The translations under genes and the position numbers were made by a program. The notes beneath the pieces were generated by a model. That model was not told the origin of the DNA. It saw only the letters and a program-made list of their open reading frames with translations, and did not search any database. A stretch of 64,000 nucleotides of DNA from Pseudomonas sp. Leaf48 (GTDB lineage: Bacteria; Pseudomonadota; Gammaproteobacteria; Pseudomonadales; Pseudomonadaceae): NCBI RefSeq assembly GCF_001421885.1, contig NZ_LMLH01000001.1:311151-375150 (forward strand), given 5' to 3'. Positions 10,154 to 20,871 of this stretch are shown here, one piece after another (the stretch's first letter is position 1; each line of letters starts with the position of its first letter).

Positions 10154-10642
10154 TTACTTGGTCTTCTTGGGAATGCGCACCAGCTGGGTATTGGAGTACA
10201 TGTCATGCCAGCTGCGTTTTTGCTTGTCGAGCAGCGGCCAGAAGAATCCCAGGCCCACGCACAGCAACGACGCGATCGACACCACAAAGCGCAGCAGCGC
10301 CTGCCACAGGCTGATGGATGAGCCATCGGCATTCTGTACGCGGATGCACCAGACCTGCATGCCCAGCGTCTGGCCGGTATACGTCCAGAACTTGGCGAAG
10401 AAACCGAACAGCGCGAACAGCAGGATCGTCGAGAGCAACGGGTCACCGTCCAGCGCGCCAGCTTCGGTCAGGGTGCGCATCCGCTCTTCGCCGATGATCG
10501 CCATCTGCACCATCTTGTAAACGCCGCTGGTAACGATCAACAGGGCCGTGCACAACAGGAAGTCATAGAACATCGCAGCCAGACGACGACCCAGGCCAGC
10601 GGCGGGAAAGTCGCCCTGGGGAGTAAGCAGGTGTTTCGACAT
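10154..10642 (-). CDS. RDD family inner-membrane protein
   Basis: A 162-aa membrane protein with an RDD domain: GLGRRLAAMFYDFLL near residue 17 carries the Arg and Asp of the domain, and TYTGQTLGMQVWCIRV and RSWHDMYSNTQLVRI are the other two conserved blocks. About four hydrophobic segments are visible. RDD proteins are poorly characterised; some are proposed ion/proton transporters, but substrate and role cannot be stated here. It is transcribed alone, convergent with nadA across a REPIN. Confidence 0.8.
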   Translation of the reverse strand: MSKHLLTPQGDFPAAGLGRRLAAMFYDFLLCTALLIVTSGVYKMVQMAIIGEERMRTLTEAGALDGDPLLSTILLFALFGFFAKFWTYTGQTLGMQVWCIRVQNADGSSISLWQALLRFVVSIASLLCVGLGFFWPLLDKQKRSWHDMYSNTQLVRIPKKTK

Positions 10643-10689
10643 GGCGGACTCTCGGCGAAAAAAGAAGCCATTTTACGGATTTACGCGCA

Positions 10690-10726
10690 CAAAAAAGCCC
10701 CTGATGTCAGCATCAGGGGCTTTTTC
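10690..10726 (-). terminator. Hairpin terminator downstream of cold-shock gene
   Basis: AAAAAAGCCCCTGATG TCAG CATCAGGGGCTTTTT: a 15-bp near-perfect stem with A and T tracts on both sides. It can serve the minus-strand cold-shock gene that ends at 10738. Confidence 0.9.
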
Positions 10727-10737
10727 GTTACAGAAGA

Positions 10738-10950
10738 TTAGGCTTCTGCTTGTACTTCGTCAGCCTGCATGCCTTTCTGGCCCTGCACAGCGATGAAAGT
10801 CACTTTCTGGCCTTCTTTCAGGCTCTTGAAGCCGTTGCCCTGGATGGCGCGGAAGTGGACGAACAGATCCGGACCGCTTTCAGGAGTGATAAAACCAAAA
10901 CCTTTCTCGTCGTTAAACCACTTGACGGTACCGCTCTGACGTTGGGACAT
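10738..10950 (-). CDS. capB: Cold-shock protein, CspA/CapB family
   Basis: A 70-aa single OB-fold nucleic-acid-binding protein. RNP1 is KGFGFITP and RNP2 is LFVHF, and the protein begins [17 protein letters not shown], very close to CapB of psychrotolerant pseudomonads as I remember it. It is likely an RNA chaperone. A leader of over 100 bp is probable, as for many csp genes. The symbol is by similarity; several csp paralogues exist per genome, so the exact orthologue is uncertain. Confidence 0.93.
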
Positions 10951-11134
10951 TTCTTATTTCCTTTGACGCAAAAATTGATGACAGTCTCTTTCTCATGAAA
11001 GAGTACTGGGGCTGGTTGCAGGAGAGTAAGAAGACGTCGAACGGGATGTAGCTAACTTGTAGGCTACTGCCCAGGTCACGATTCCAAGCGACCCATGCAA
11101 ACACAGTGAACAAACTCTACGCCAACTACGGGAG

Positions 11135-11160
11135 TAAAAACAAGCCCCCGCGAGGGCCCG
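11135..11160 (-). terminator. Candidate terminator of the gcv operon
   Basis: Read on the minus strand: GGGCCCTCGCGGGGGC, then TTGTTTTTA. The stem is short but GC-rich and is followed by a T-rich tract, about 200 bp past the gcvT stop. Confidence 0.5.
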
Positions 11161-11294
11161 TATTTGCTCAGGTTGATGGCATTTAGTCAGTTCACTAGTG
11201 GAGCCTTATTCACTAACGTTGTTCAATTGTTTTCGATCGTTATAAGCAAAGTTCATAATCGAAGCTTAGAGCTAAAACCATGCACTATTTTATG

Positions 11295-11334
11295 GCGATT
11301 GCGTTACACATTAGTGCGCTGTTAACGCAATCGC
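11295..11334. repeat. 12-bp perfect inverted repeat after gcvT
   Basis: GCGATTGCGTTA (11295-11306) and TAACGCAATCGC (11323-11334) with a 16-nt loop, starting 22 bp past the gcvT stop. There is no U tract, so it is not a standard terminator; it could be a 3' mRNA-protecting stem or an operator. Confidence 0.6.
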
Positions 11335-11355
11335 GTTACTTATAGGAACAATTAA

Positions 11356-12480
11356 TCAGCCACGGTAGTAGCGTTGTGGAACAAATGGCATTTTGCTTAC
11401 AACCAAAGGCACCTTTTTCCCACGTACGATCGCCCACACGGGAGTGTCCAGCGCAGTGTAGGCGCTGTCGACGTAACCCATGGCCAGCGGCGCACCCAAG
11501 GTCGGTCCGAAACCACCGCTGCAGACGCTGCCGATGATCTCGCCCGCTTCATTGACGATCTCGGCGCCCTCACGCACCGGGGTGCGCTCCTGCGGTAACA
11601 GGCCGACACGCTTGCGGCTGACACCTGATTGTTGCTGAGCGAACACGTTTTCGGCGCCAGGGAAGCCACCGGCCCGCGCACCATCGGCACGGCGAGGTTT
11701 CGAGATCGCCCACAGCAGGCTGGCTTCGATTGGCGACGTTTCGGTGTTCATGTCGTGGCCGTACAGGCACAGGCCCGCTTCCAGACGCAGGGAGTCGCGT
11801 GCGCCCAGGCCAATGGCAGCCACTTCCGGTTCAGCCAGCAGCGCGCGAGCCAGCGCTTCGGCGTTGGCGGTCGGCACGGAGATTTCGAAACCGTCTTCAC
11901 CGGTATAACCCGAGCGGCTGACGAAGCAGTCCACGCCCAGCAGTTTTACCCGGGCGAACTGCATGAAGGTCATTTTTGCAGCTTCTGGTGCCAGGCGCGC
12001 CAGCACGGTGACCGCCGCCGGACCTTGCAAGGCGAGCAGCGCACGTTCTTCGAACAGCGGCTCAATGGTGCACTGGTCGCCGATGTGTTGGCGCAGGTGC
12101 GCCAGGTCCTGATCCTTGCAAGCGGCGTTGACCACCAGGAACAGCTCGTCGTTGCCCAGGTTGGCGACCATCAGGTCGTCAAGGATGCCACCGGTCTGGT
12201 TGGTGAACATGGCGTAGCGCTGCATGCCCACCGGCAGGTCGATGATGTCCACCGGCACCAGGGTCTCCAGGGCCTTGGCAGCGTTGGCACCGGTCAGGCG
12301 GATCTGGCCCATGTGCGAGACATCGAACAGCCCGGCTTGATCACGGGTGTGCTGGTGTTCCTTCATCACGCCCAACGGGTATTGCACGGGCATGTCATAG
12401 CCGGCGAACGGCACCATGCGCGCACCGAGTTCGATGTGCAGAGCGTGCAGCGGGGTTTTCAACAGTTGTTCGGTGGACAT
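11356..12480 (-). CDS. gcvT: Glycine cleavage system aminomethyltransferase (T protein)
   Basis: Transfers the methylene group from the aminomethyl-lipoyl H protein to tetrahydrofolate and releases ammonia. It is 374 aa, the usual length. The N-terminus [29 protein letters not shown], the segment VSHMGQI with the folate-site region, and the C-terminal barrel ([18 protein letters not shown]) are typical. It is the last gene of the minus-strand operon gcvH-gcvP-sdaA-gcvT. It corresponds to gcvT2 of P. aeruginosa by context. Confidence 0.96.
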   Translation of the reverse strand: MSTEQLLKTPLHALHIELGARMVPFAGYDMPVQYPLGVMKEHQHTRDQAGLFDVSHMGQIRLTGANAAKALETLVPVDIIDLPVGMQRYAMFTNQTGGILDDLMVANLGNDELFLVVNAACKDQDLAHLRQHIGDQCTIEPLFEERALLALQGPAAVTVLARLAPEAAKMTFMQFARVKLLGVDCFVSRSGYTGEDGFEISVPTANAEALARALLAEPEVAAIGLGARDSLRLEAGLCLYGHDMNTETSPIEASLLWAISKPRRADGARAGGFPGAENVFAQQQSGVSRKRVGLLPQERTPVREGAEIVNEAGEIIGSVCSGGFGPTLGAPLAMGYVDSAYTALDTPVWAIVRGKKVPLVVSKMPFVPQRYYRG

Positions 12481-12519
12481 ATTCAGCTCCTGAAAAAGTG
12501 TGCAGACGTGGTGAGCACA

Positions 12520-13896
<1,377 letters not shown>

Positions 13897-13957
13897 GGTT
13901 GTTCTCCGGTTTCTTGTTATTGGATATCGACGCAAATCTTGTGATGAGACTGGACCC

Positions 13958-14047
13958 TGTGGGAGCGGGCTTGCTCGCGAAGGCGGCGTAACAGGCAGCA
14001 CATCTGGCGCCTGACACACCGCCTTCGCGAGCAAGCCCGCTCCCACA
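13958..14047. repeat. REPIN, class 1, inside the gcv operon
   Basis: TGTGGGAGCGGGCTTGCTCG and its inverted partner flank a spacer; the 90-bp element fills most of the gcvP-sdaA gap, where P. aeruginosa carries glyA2. Confidence 0.93.
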
Positions 14048-14103
14048 AGGGGAAGGCGGTGTTCTTGAACAGTGGGGGCGAGTAAACCCACCCCCTCATT
14101 CGT

Positions 14104-16956
14104 TTAAGCGTAGCTTTCGATCGACGGGCAGGCGCAAACCAGGTTGCGATCGCCAAACACGTTGTCGACGCGACCGACCGGCGGCCAGTACTTGCCTTCG
14201 ATCAACGACGCTACCGGGTAAACCGCTTGCTCGCGGCTGTACGGATGCGTCCACTCGCCAACGATTTCCGCTGCGGTGTGCGGGGCGTTCTTCAGCGGGT
14301 TGTCGTCCTTGTCCAGGGTGCCGTTTTCCACCGCGCGGATTTCTTCGCGAATGCGGATCATGGCGTCGCAGAAACGATCCAGTTCTTCCTTGGACTCGCT
14401 TTCGGTCGGCTCGATCATCAGTGTGCCGGCCACCGGGAACGACATGGTCGGGGCGTGGAAGCCGAAATCGATCAGGCGCTTGGCGACGTCATCAACACTG
14501 ATGCCGCTGCTGTCTTTCAACGGACGCAGATCCAGGATGCATTCGTGCGCCACCAGGCCATTGCTGCCGGTGTACAGCACTGGGTAATGCTCTTCGAGGC
14601 GACGGGAAATGTAGTTGGCATTGAGGATCGCCAGCTGCGAAGCGCGCTTGAGGCCGGCGCCACCCATCATACGAATGTACATCCAGGTGATCGGCAGAAT
14701 GCTCGCGCTGCCGAACGGTGCCGCGCATACAGCGCCTTCCTTGCGTGCCATGTGGGCGTGGCCCGGCAGGAACGGAGCCAGGTGCGACTTGACGCCGATC
14801 GGGCCGACGCCCGGGCCGCCACCACCGTGTGGAATGCAGAACGTCTTGTGCAGGTTCAGGTGCGACACGTCGCCGCCGAACTTGCCTGGTGCACAGAGGC
14901 CGACCATTGCGTTCATGTTGGCGCCGTCGATGTACACCTGGCCGCCGTTGTCATGAATGATGCCGCAGATTTCGCGGATGCCTTCTTCGAACACGCCGTG
15001 GGTCGACGGGTAGGTGATCATCAGCGCGGCGAGGTGTTCGCGGTGCTCGATGGCCTTGGCGCGCAGGTCTTCGATGTCGACGTTGCCTCGGGCATCGCAG
15101 GCGGTCACGACAACGCGCATGCCGGCCATTTGGGCGGTGGCAGGGTTGGTGCCGTGGGCTGACGACGGGATCAGGCAGATGTCGCGGCGGTCTTCGCCAC
15201 GGCTCTGGTGATAGGCGCGAATCGCCAGCAGACCTGCGTATTCGCCTTGGGAACCGGCGTTAGGTTGCAACGAGATCGAGTCGTAACCGGTGGCGGCGCA
15301 GAGCATCGCTTCCAGTTCATCGGTCAACTGCTGGTACCCAGCACTTTGCTCGGCTGGGGCGAATGGGTGCAGGGCACCGAATTCGGCCCAGGTCACCGGG
15401 ATCATTTCGCTGGCGGCGTTGAGTTTCATGGTGCACGAACCCAGCGGGATCATGGTGCGATCCAGTGCCAGGTCCTTGTCCGCCAGTTTGCGCAGGTAGC
15501 GCATCAGCTCGGTTTCCGAGTGATAGCGGTTGAACACCGGGTGGCTGAGGATTGGCGACTGACGCACCAGGGCGGCCGGCAGAGTGCTGGCGACCGAGCC
15601 GGCGAGGGCGGCGAAGTCCGGCAGTGCCTTACCGTCGGCGAAGATTGCCCACAGGGTTTCGATGTCGGACTGGGTGGTGGTTTCGTCCACCGACAGACCC
15701 AGGCGTTCGCCATCGACCACACGCAGGTTGATGCGCTGGGCGCGAGCCTGGTCGTGCAGGGCTGCAGTGTTGGCAGCGGTGGCGAGGGTCAGGGTGTCGA
15801 AGAAGCTTTGCTGCTCGACGTTCAGGCCCAGGGCGGTAAAGCCTTTGGCCAGGATCGCGGTCAAGTGATGCACGCGATTGGCGATTTGGGTCAGGCCTTT
15901 GGGACCGTGGTACACGGCGTACATGCTGGCGATGTTGGCCAGCAGTACTTGCGCGGTGCAGATGTTGCTGGTCGCTTTTTCACGACGGATGTGTTGTTCG
16001 CGGGTCTGCATGGCCAGGCGCAGGGCCGGCTTGCCGAAACGGTCCACGGAAACACCGACCAGACGGCCCGGCATGTCGCGCTTGAACGCATCTTTGGTGG
16101 AAAAGTACGCCGCGTGCGGGCCACCGAAGCCCAGCGGCACGCCGAAGCGTTGTGCACTGCCGATAGACACGTCGGCACCGAATTCGCCCGGCGGGGTCAG
16201 CAGGGTCAGGGCCAGCAGGTCAGCCGCCACGGCCACCAGCGCGTTGGCGGCGTGGAAGCGCTCGGTCAGTTCGCGGTAGTCGAACACGTCACCGTTGCTG
16301 GCCGGGTATTGCAACAGGGCGCCGAAGAAGGCGCTGACATCAGTCAGTTCGTGCTCGTCGCCGACAACCACGTCGATGCCCAGCGGCTCGGCGCGGGTGC
16401 GCAGTACGTCGAGGGTTTGCGGGTGGCAATGCACGGAGGCGAAGAACTGGTGGCTGCCCTTGTTCTTGCTCAGGCGCTTGCAGAAGGTCATGGCTTCGGC
16501 AGCGGCAGTGGCTTCGTCGAGCAGGGAGGCGTTGGCGATCGGCAGGCCGGTGAGGTCGCTGATCAGGGTCTGGAAGTTCAGTAGCGCTTCGAGACGGCCC
16601 TGGGAAATTTCTGGCTGGTATGGGGTGTAGGCGGTGTACCAGGCCGGGTTTTCCAGGAGGTTGCGCAGGATCGGCGAAGGCGTGTGGGTACCGTAGTAGC
16701 CCTGGCCGATGTAGGTCTTGAACAGTTGGTTCTTGCCGGCGATGGCCTTGATCGAAGCCAGCGCGTCGGCTTCGCTCAAGCCGTCTTCCAGGCCGAGCAC
16801 GCTGGTGCCCTTGATGCTGTCGGGAATGACGCTGGCGCTCAAGGCTTCCAGGGAGTCGAAGCCGAGGCTGTTGAGCATCGCTTGTTCGTCACCGGCGCGA
16901 GGGCCGATGTGACGGGCGATGAATTCGTTGGCGGTTGTCAGGTTGACTTGAGTCAT
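14104..16956 (-). CDS. gcvP: Glycine dehydrogenase (decarboxylating), P protein
   Basis: PLP enzyme that decarboxylates glycine and transfers the aminomethyl group to lipoylated H protein. It is 950 aa, the homodimeric P-protein type with N- and C-terminal halves in one chain. The PLP-lysine region [22 protein letters not shown] is intact, as are the N-terminal [16 protein letters not shown] and [10 protein letters not shown] segments. It starts 11 bp after gcvH. The gene corresponds to gcvP2 of P. aeruginosa. Confidence 0.97.
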   Translation of the reverse strand: MTQVNLTTANEFIARHIGPRAGDEQAMLNSLGFDSLEALSASVIPDSIKGTSVLGLEDGLSEADALASIKAIAGKNQLFKTYIGQGYYGTHTPSPILRNLLENPAWYTAYTPYQPEISQGRLEALLNFQTLISDLTGLPIANASLLDEATAAAEAMTFCKRLSKNKGSHQFFASVHCHPQTLDVLRTRAEPLGIDVVVGDEHELTDVSAFFGALLQYPASNGDVFDYRELTERFHAANALVAVAADLLALTLLTPPGEFGADVSIGSAQRFGVPLGFGGPHAAYFSTKDAFKRDMPGRLVGVSVDRFGKPALRLAMQTREQHIRREKATSNICTAQVLLANIASMYAVYHGPKGLTQIANRVHHLTAILAKGFTALGLNVEQQSFFDTLTLATAANTAALHDQARAQRINLRVVDGERLGLSVDETTTQSDIETLWAIFADGKALPDFAALAGSVASTLPAALVRQSPILSHPVFNRYHSETELMRYLRKLADKDLALDRTMIPLGSCTMKLNAASEMIPVTWAEFGALHPFAPAEQSAGYQQLTDELEAMLCAATGYDSISLQPNAGSQGEYAGLLAIRAYHQSRGEDRRDICLIPSSAHGTNPATAQMAGMRVVVTACDARGNVDIEDLRAKAIEHREHLAALMITYPSTHGVFEEGIREICGIIHDNGGQVYIDGANMNAMVGLCAPGKFGGDVSHLNLHKTFCIPHGGGGPGVGPIGVKSHLAPFLPGHAHMARKEGAVCAAPFGSASILPITWMYIRMMGGAGLKRASQLAILNANYISRRLEEHYPVLYTGSNGLVAHECILDLRPLKDSSGISVDDVAKRLIDFGFHAPTMSFPVAGTLMIEPTESESKEELDRFCDAMIRIREEIRAVENGTLDKDDNPLKNAPHTAAEIVGEWTHPYSREQAVYPVASLIEGKYWPPVGRVDNVFGDRNLVCACPSIESYA

Positions 16957-16967
16957 GTCAGTGCTCC

Positions 16968-17351
16968 TCAGGCTTCGGCTTGGGCTTTGATCAGGCGGTC
17001 GTAGGCGTCCTGATCGAGCAGTTGAGCGACAGCCGAGGCGTCGCTTGGCTGGAAGCGGAAGAACCAGCCTTCGCCCAGCGGATCTTCGTTGACCAGCTCA
17101 GGGTTGGCGTCCAGCGCCGGGTTCACTTCCAGCACTTCGCCGTCCAGGGGCATGTATACGCCACTGGCTGCTTTGACCGATTCCACGGTGGCGGCTTCGG
17201 CGCCTTTGTCGTAGGACTGCAGCTCGGGCAGTTGAACGAAAACCACGTCGCCCAGGGCGTTCTGTGCAAACGCGGTGATGCCGACAGTTACGCTGCCGTC
17301 AGCTTCGGTGCGCAGCCATTCGTGATCTTCAGTAAAACGCAACTCGCTCAT
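16968..17351 (-). CDS. gcvH: Glycine cleavage system H protein
   Basis: Lipoyl carrier that shuttles the aminomethyl group between P and T proteins and is reoxidised by the L protein (not in this window). It is 127 aa. The lipoylated lysine is Lys60 in [12 protein letters not shown]. First gene of the gcvH-gcvP-sdaA-gcvT operon, preceded by a sigma54-type promoter (17429-17444) and GcsR-like sites. Confidence 0.97.
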   Translation of the reverse strand: MSELRFTEDHEWLRTEADGSVTVGITAFAQNALGDVVFVQLPELQSYDKGAEAATVESVKAASGVYMPLDGEVLEVNPALDANPELVNEDPLGEGWFFRFQPSDASAVAQLLDQDAYDRLIKAQAEA

Positions 17352-17428
17352 GGAAACTCCTGGGGGCCAGACTGGTCTGGTGGATGCTATTGAATGCTGG
17401 GGCGGTGCCCGGTTATGCAGGAGTACTT

Positions 17429-17444
17429 AGCAAGAATGCGGCCA
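17429..17444 (-). promoter_or_regulatory. Sigma54 (-24/-12) promoter of the gcv operon
   Basis: On the minus strand TGGCCGCATTCTTGCT matches the RpoN consensus TGGCACG-N4-TTGC(A/T) with exact GG/GC spacing, 78 bp upstream of the gcvH start. It fits the adjacent sigma54 activator gene gcsR. Confidence 0.8.
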
Positions 17445-17509
17445 GAATTGATAAATTCGTTATTAATCAATGACTTGTAAGTATGTGTCGGGCGGAAAAA
17501 TTCAATCAC

Positions 17510-17527
17510 TGTAGCGAAATCGATACG
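17510..17527. promoter_or_regulatory. Candidate GcsR operator 1
   Basis: TGTAGCG-AAAT-CGATACG resembles the published P. aeruginosa GcsR repeat TGTAACG-N4-CGTTCCG. It lies about 66 bp upstream of the -24 element. Confidence 0.6.
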
Positions 17528-17590
17528 GCGCGGGCACGAGAAAAAAGCTGAGGCGGATCAAAGCCTTGCACAGCCGTGATCGGGGAGAGG

Positions 17591-17608
17591 TGTAGCGATA
17601 TCGTTCCA
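17591..17608. promoter_or_regulatory. Candidate GcsR operator 2
   Basis: TGTAGCG-ATAT-CGTTCCA matches the GcsR 18-bp repeat at 12 of 14 fixed positions. It lies about 150 bp upstream of the -24 element, in the enhancer range. Confidence 0.75.
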
Positions 17609-17609
17609 C

Positions 17610-17627
17610 TGTAGCGCTTTCAGTACA
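17610..17627. promoter_or_regulatory. Candidate GcsR operator 3
   Basis: TGTAGCG-CTTT-CAGTACA starts two bases after operator 2, forming a tandem pair. The second half-site is weaker (5 of 7 to the palindromic partner CGTTACA). Confidence 0.55.
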
Positions 17628-17672
17628 GGTGGAGGTCGCTTTTGGAGAGATTTTCCGACGGGACACAGAACT

Positions 17673-17762
17673 TGTGGGAGCGGGCTTGCTCGCGAAGGCT
17701 GTGTGCCAGTCAACATATTCGTCGACTGATACACCGCCTTCGCGAGCAAGCCCGCTCCCACA
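17673..17762. repeat. REPIN, class 1, between gcsR and gcvH
   Basis: A 90-bp inverted REP pair just downstream of the gcsR stop (17792) and upstream of the GcsR operators. Confidence 0.93.
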
Positions 17763-17791
17763 GGGTTCGCGTGAATCAGAGATGAACGGTT

Positions 17792-19300
17792 TCAGGCCTT
17801 GTTGGGAATCCCGTACTTGCGCAGCCGATGGGCGATAGCGGTGTGGGAGGTTTGCAGGCGGTTGGCCAGTTGGCGGGTCGAGGGGTAGCTGGCGTAGAGT
17901 TTTTCCAGCAGGGTTTTCTCGAACTCCTCCATGGCCTGTTCCAGGCTGTCGACTTGCTGGTCGTTCTGGCGGGCCACCGAGGTGCCGGCGATGTCGAGGT
18001 CGCCGATGTCCACCAGAGTGCTTTCGCAAATGGCCGCGGCGCGGAAGATCACGTTCTGCAACTGCCGCACATTGCCCGGCCAGCGATTACCCAACAACGC
18101 CGGATAGGTGCCCGGTGCCAGGCGGCAGACCGGGCGCTGGATCTGTGCGCAGGCCTGCTGCATGAAATGGCGGGCCAGCAGCAGAATGTCCTGGCCGCGT
18201 TCACGCAGTGGCGGAACCTCGACATTGAGCACATTGAGGCGATAGAACAGGTCTTCGCGGAACTGGCCTTCGCTGACCATTTTTTCCAGATCGCGGTGGG
18301 TTGCGCTGAGGATCCGCACGTTGACCTTGACCTCGCGATCACCGCCGACCCGGCGAAAACTGCCGTCGTTGAGAAAACGCAGCAGTTTCGCCTGCAAATA
18401 CGGCGACATCTCGCCGATCTCGTCGAGAAACACCGTGCCTTGGTTGGCCAGTTCCATCAGCCCCGGCTTGCCTCCCCGTTGCGCGCCGGTGAAGGCGCCC
18501 GGGGCATAACCAAACAGCTCGCTCTCGGCGAGGTTCTCCGGCAACGCCGCACAGTTCAACGCCAGGAATGGTGAACTGTGGCGTGCGCTGATGGCGTGGC
18601 AAGCGCGGGCCACCAGCTCTTTGCCGGTGCCGGTTTCGCCCTGAATCAGCAGCGGTGCATCGAGGGCCGCTACGCGCTGGGCGCGGGCCTTGAGGGTGCG
18701 GATCACCGGGGATTCGCCGAGCAGCGCGTCAAACCCTTCGGCATGATCATGGTGCAACGCCGACAGGCGCTCGCCGATGCGGTTCGGTTGATACAGGGTC
18801 AGCAGGGCACCGGCATCGGTGATTGGCGTGGCGTCGAGCAGCAAGGTCTGGCCGTTGACGGTGATTTCCCGCAAAGGCAGGCGGAAGCCCTGTTCGAGCA
18901 ACGCATCAAGCAAGGCCGGGTCGTTGAACAATTCAGCGATGCTTTCCCCGGCCGGTTCACGGCCGTACAGGGCGATCAATGCCGGGTTGGCCAGCAACAC
19001 CTTGCCGGCACTGTCCAGCGCCAGCACCGGGTCGGTCATGGCCGCCAGCAAGGCATCGAGCTGCAAATGCCGACGCTGGCCGGGCAGGATATCCACCACC
19101 GTCACCGCTTGTACGCCGCGCACGCTGAACAGGGCATCGCGCAGCTCTTCGAGGACTTGCGGGCTCAGGGTCGGGGCGTCGATGTAGACATTGGGCGGAA
19201 CCATCTCCACCGCATCCAGATTGAGATTGCGCCCGCCGAGCAGGGCCAGGACTTCCTGGGTGATACCGACGCGGTCGATGAAGCTGACGTGGATACGCAT
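17792..19300 (-). CDS. gcsR: TyrR-like sigma54 enhancer-binding regulator of glycine cleavage (GcsR)
   Basis: It is 502 aa from ATG 19300 (MRIHVSFIDRVGITQEVL). Domains in order: ACT-like ligand domain (1-70), PAS domain (about 80-175), AAA+ domain with Walker A GETGTGKE (221-228) and the sigma54-contacting GAFTGA loop (268-273), and a TyrR-type C-terminal helix-turn-helix (YPSTRQLANRLQTSHTAIAHRL). Unlike E. coli TyrR, it keeps GAFTGA, so it should activate RpoN promoters. Its place directly upstream of gcvH matches P. aeruginosa GcsR (PA2449), which activates the gcv operon in response to glycine. PhhR is the close alternative, but the context favours GcsR. Confidence 0.9.
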   Translation of the reverse strand: MRIHVSFIDRVGITQEVLALLGGRNLNLDAVEMVPPNVYIDAPTLSPQVLEELRDALFSVRGVQAVTVVDILPGQRRHLQLDALLAAMTDPVLALDSAGKVLLANPALIALYGREPAGESIAELFNDPALLDALLEQGFRLPLREITVNGQTLLLDATPITDAGALLTLYQPNRIGERLSALHHDHAEGFDALLGESPVIRTLKARAQRVAALDAPLLIQGETGTGKELVARACHAISARHSSPFLALNCAALPENLAESELFGYAPGAFTGAQRGGKPGLMELANQGTVFLDEIGEMSPYLQAKLLRFLNDGSFRRVGGDREVKVNVRILSATHRDLEKMVSEGQFREDLFYRLNVLNVEVPPLRERGQDILLLARHFMQQACAQIQRPVCRLAPGTYPALLGNRWPGNVRQLQNVIFRAAAICESTLVDIGDLDIAGTSVARQNDQQVDSLEQAMEEFEKTLLEKLYASYPSTRQLANRLQTSHTAIAHRLRKYGIPNKA

Positions 19301-19380
19301 GGGGCGTTTTTGGTTCTGAGGTGCGGAGGGTGGCAATTATGCCTTGGTGCGCAGGGAAGGTGAAATTCAGCGCAGGACTT

Positions 19381-19390
19381 GGGGGGGGGG
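19381..19390. repeat. G10 homopolymer upstream of gcsR
   Basis: Ten consecutive Gs (plus strand), 81 bp upstream of the gcsR start and 13 bp from a REPIN. Long mononucleotide runs are prone to slippage, and also to sequencing error. Confidence 0.8.
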
Positions 19391-19402
19391 TGATACGACC
19401 CA

Positions 19403-19492
19403 TGTGGGAGCGGGCTTGCTCGCGAAGGCGGTGTGTCAGTCACTATCTGAATCGACTGGCACACCGCCTTCGCGAGCAAGCCCGCTCCCACA
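19403..19492. repeat. REPIN, class 1, at end of arc operon
   Basis: A 90-bp inverted pair of TGTGGGAGCGGGCTTGCTCG units, starting 11 bp past the stop of the DUF5064 gene and also upstream of gcsR. Confidence 0.93.
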
Positions 19493-19502
19493 AGGTCGGG
19501 GG

Positions 19503-19865
19503 TTATTCGAAGTGCTCGGGGTTTACCGGGTCGCCGGATTTCATGTTCAGCTGCTCCCGGATGTCTTCAAACATCATGTCGTAATGCTTGTGTACCGACG
19601 CAATGGTGCTCTTCTCCTTGGGAATGCCGTACTTCTCGGCGATTTTTGTCACGTTGTTGGCGAAGTTGTACGCTTCCTCCTTGGGCAGGAAGAACGGCTC
19701 GCTCATGTCCTTGCCCTGAATGTTGCCATGCATGGTGAACTGGATGCCTTTGTCCCCTTTGGGGCCCTTACTGACTTCGTAGTCGATGTGCAGGTTGTAG
19801 CTGACATCATCCGGGGTCAGTGCGTGACGCTCGATGTGTAAATGACCTGGCTCAAACTGTGCCAT
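19503..19865 (-). CDS. DUF5064 family protein at the end of the arc operon
   Basis: A small soluble protein of 120 aa (MAQFEPGHLHIERHALTPDDVSYNLHIDYEVS...) with no signal peptide or membrane segment. I recall this as the Pseudomonas DUF5064 family; no function is known to me. It begins only 12 bp after the arcC stop on the same strand, so it is almost certainly the last gene of arcDABC and shares its oxygen/arginine control. The composition suggests a beta-rich N-terminal half and a helical C-terminal half. Confidence 0.75.
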   Translation of the reverse strand: MAQFEPGHLHIERHALTPDDVSYNLHIDYEVSKGPKGDKGIQFTMHGNIQGKDMSEPFFLPKEEAYNFANNVTKIAEKYGIPKEKSTIASVHKHYDMMFEDIREQLNMKSGDPVNPEHFE

Positions 19866-19877
19866 AGACGTCTCTCC

Positions 19878-20807
19878 TTATGAGTAAGTAATGCCAGGTG
19901 TCGCTGTGCTGATTCGGGTGCCGGCGGTGCCCTGGACGATGGCTTCAATGTCCGAGAGTGAGCCGATGACCGCGACTTTTCCAGTATGGCGCGCAAATTC
20001 GCAGGCTGCCTGCACCTTCGGCCCCATGGAGCCGGCGGCGAAGCCGAGTTTTTCCATTTCATCCGGGTGAGCCTGGACGATGGATTTCTGCGTCGGTTTG
20101 CCAAAGTCGACAAATGCAGCGTTGACGTCGGTGGCAATTACCAGCAAATCACCTTCAAGCTGTTCGGCCAACAGCGCCGAGCACAGGTCCTTGTCGATCA
20201 CCGCTTCCACGCCCTCGAGCTTACCGGGGCTGGTATACATGGTCGGGATGCCGCCACCGCCGGCGCAGATCACGATGCTGCCTTTTTCCAGCAGCCACTT
20301 GATCGGGCGGATTTCGAAAATTCGTTTCGGTTTCGGGCTGGCGACCACTCGGCGATATTTATCACCGTCCGGGGCGATGGCCCAACCTTTTTCGGCGGCC
20401 AGTTGTTCTGCTTCGTCCTTGGCATACACCGGGCCGATGGGCTTGGTGGGATTCTTGAACGCCGGGTCGTCGGCATCGACTTCGACCTGGGTCAGCAGGG
20501 TCGCGAAGGGCACTTCGAAGTCCAGCAGGTTGCCCAGTTCCTGTTCGATGATGTAGCCGATCATGCCTTCGGTTTCAGCGCCGAGCACGTCCAGCGGATA
20601 GGGTGAAACCGGGGTATAGGCCGCCGCTTGCAGTGACAGCAGGCCTACTTGCGGACCATTGCCGTGGGCAATGACCAGTTGGTTGCCGGGATGGATCTTG
20701 GCGATCTGCTCGGTGGCGATGCGGATGTTGGCGCGCTGGTTGTCAGCGGTCATGGGCTCGCCCCGGCGGAGCAGGGCGTTACCGCCCAGAGCAACGACGA
20801 TACGCAT
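19878..20807 (-). CDS. arcC: Carbamate kinase
   Basis: Last enzymatic step of the arginine deiminase pathway: carbamoyl phosphate plus ADP gives ATP, CO2 and ammonia. It is 309 aa from ATG 20807 ([18 protein letters not shown]). Family motifs visible are [19 protein letters not shown], and [10 protein letters not shown]. An extended frame upstream reads through a REPIN and is spurious. The 191-bp gap to arcB contains a REPIN. The DUF5064 gene follows closely. Confidence 0.96.
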   Translation of the reverse strand: MRIVVALGGNALLRRGEPMTADNQRANIRIATEQIAKIHPGNQLVIAHGNGPQVGLLSLQAAAYTPVSPYPLDVLGAETEGMIGYIIEQELGNLLDFEVPFATLLTQVEVDADDPAFKNPTKPIGPVYAKDEAEQLAAEKGWAIAPDGDKYRRVVASPKPKRIFEIRPIKWLLEKGSIVICAGGGGIPTMYTSPGKLEGVEAVIDKDLCSALLAEQLEGDLLVIATDVNAAFVDFGKPTQKSIVQAHPDEMEKLGFAAGSMGPKVQAACEFARHTGKVAVIGSLSDIEAIVQGTAGTRISTATPGITYS

Positions 20808-20871
20808 GGTGCATGTCCTTCTAAGCAAAGAGTTTGCAAGTAACGCGGTCTCCCGGTTGAAATCGGGCCAG

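Larger units (their letters stand above)
10951..11355 (-). other. gcvT-to-cold-shock-gene intergenic region (405 bp)
   Basis: No supported gene. The gcvT-proximal 190 bp are AT-rich and hold a 12-bp inverted repeat. A terminator-like hairpin sits at 11135-11160. The remaining 185 bp before the cold-shock start probably contain its promoter and long 5' leader. A 66-codon frame here (minus, 10913-11113) overlaps the csp start and lacks family features. Confidence 0.6.

Noticed and set aside
10913-11113. 66-codon minus-strand frame overlapping the cold-shock gene start
   Set aside because: It lies in the probable csp leader, overlaps the csp start in another frame and has no recognisable domain.
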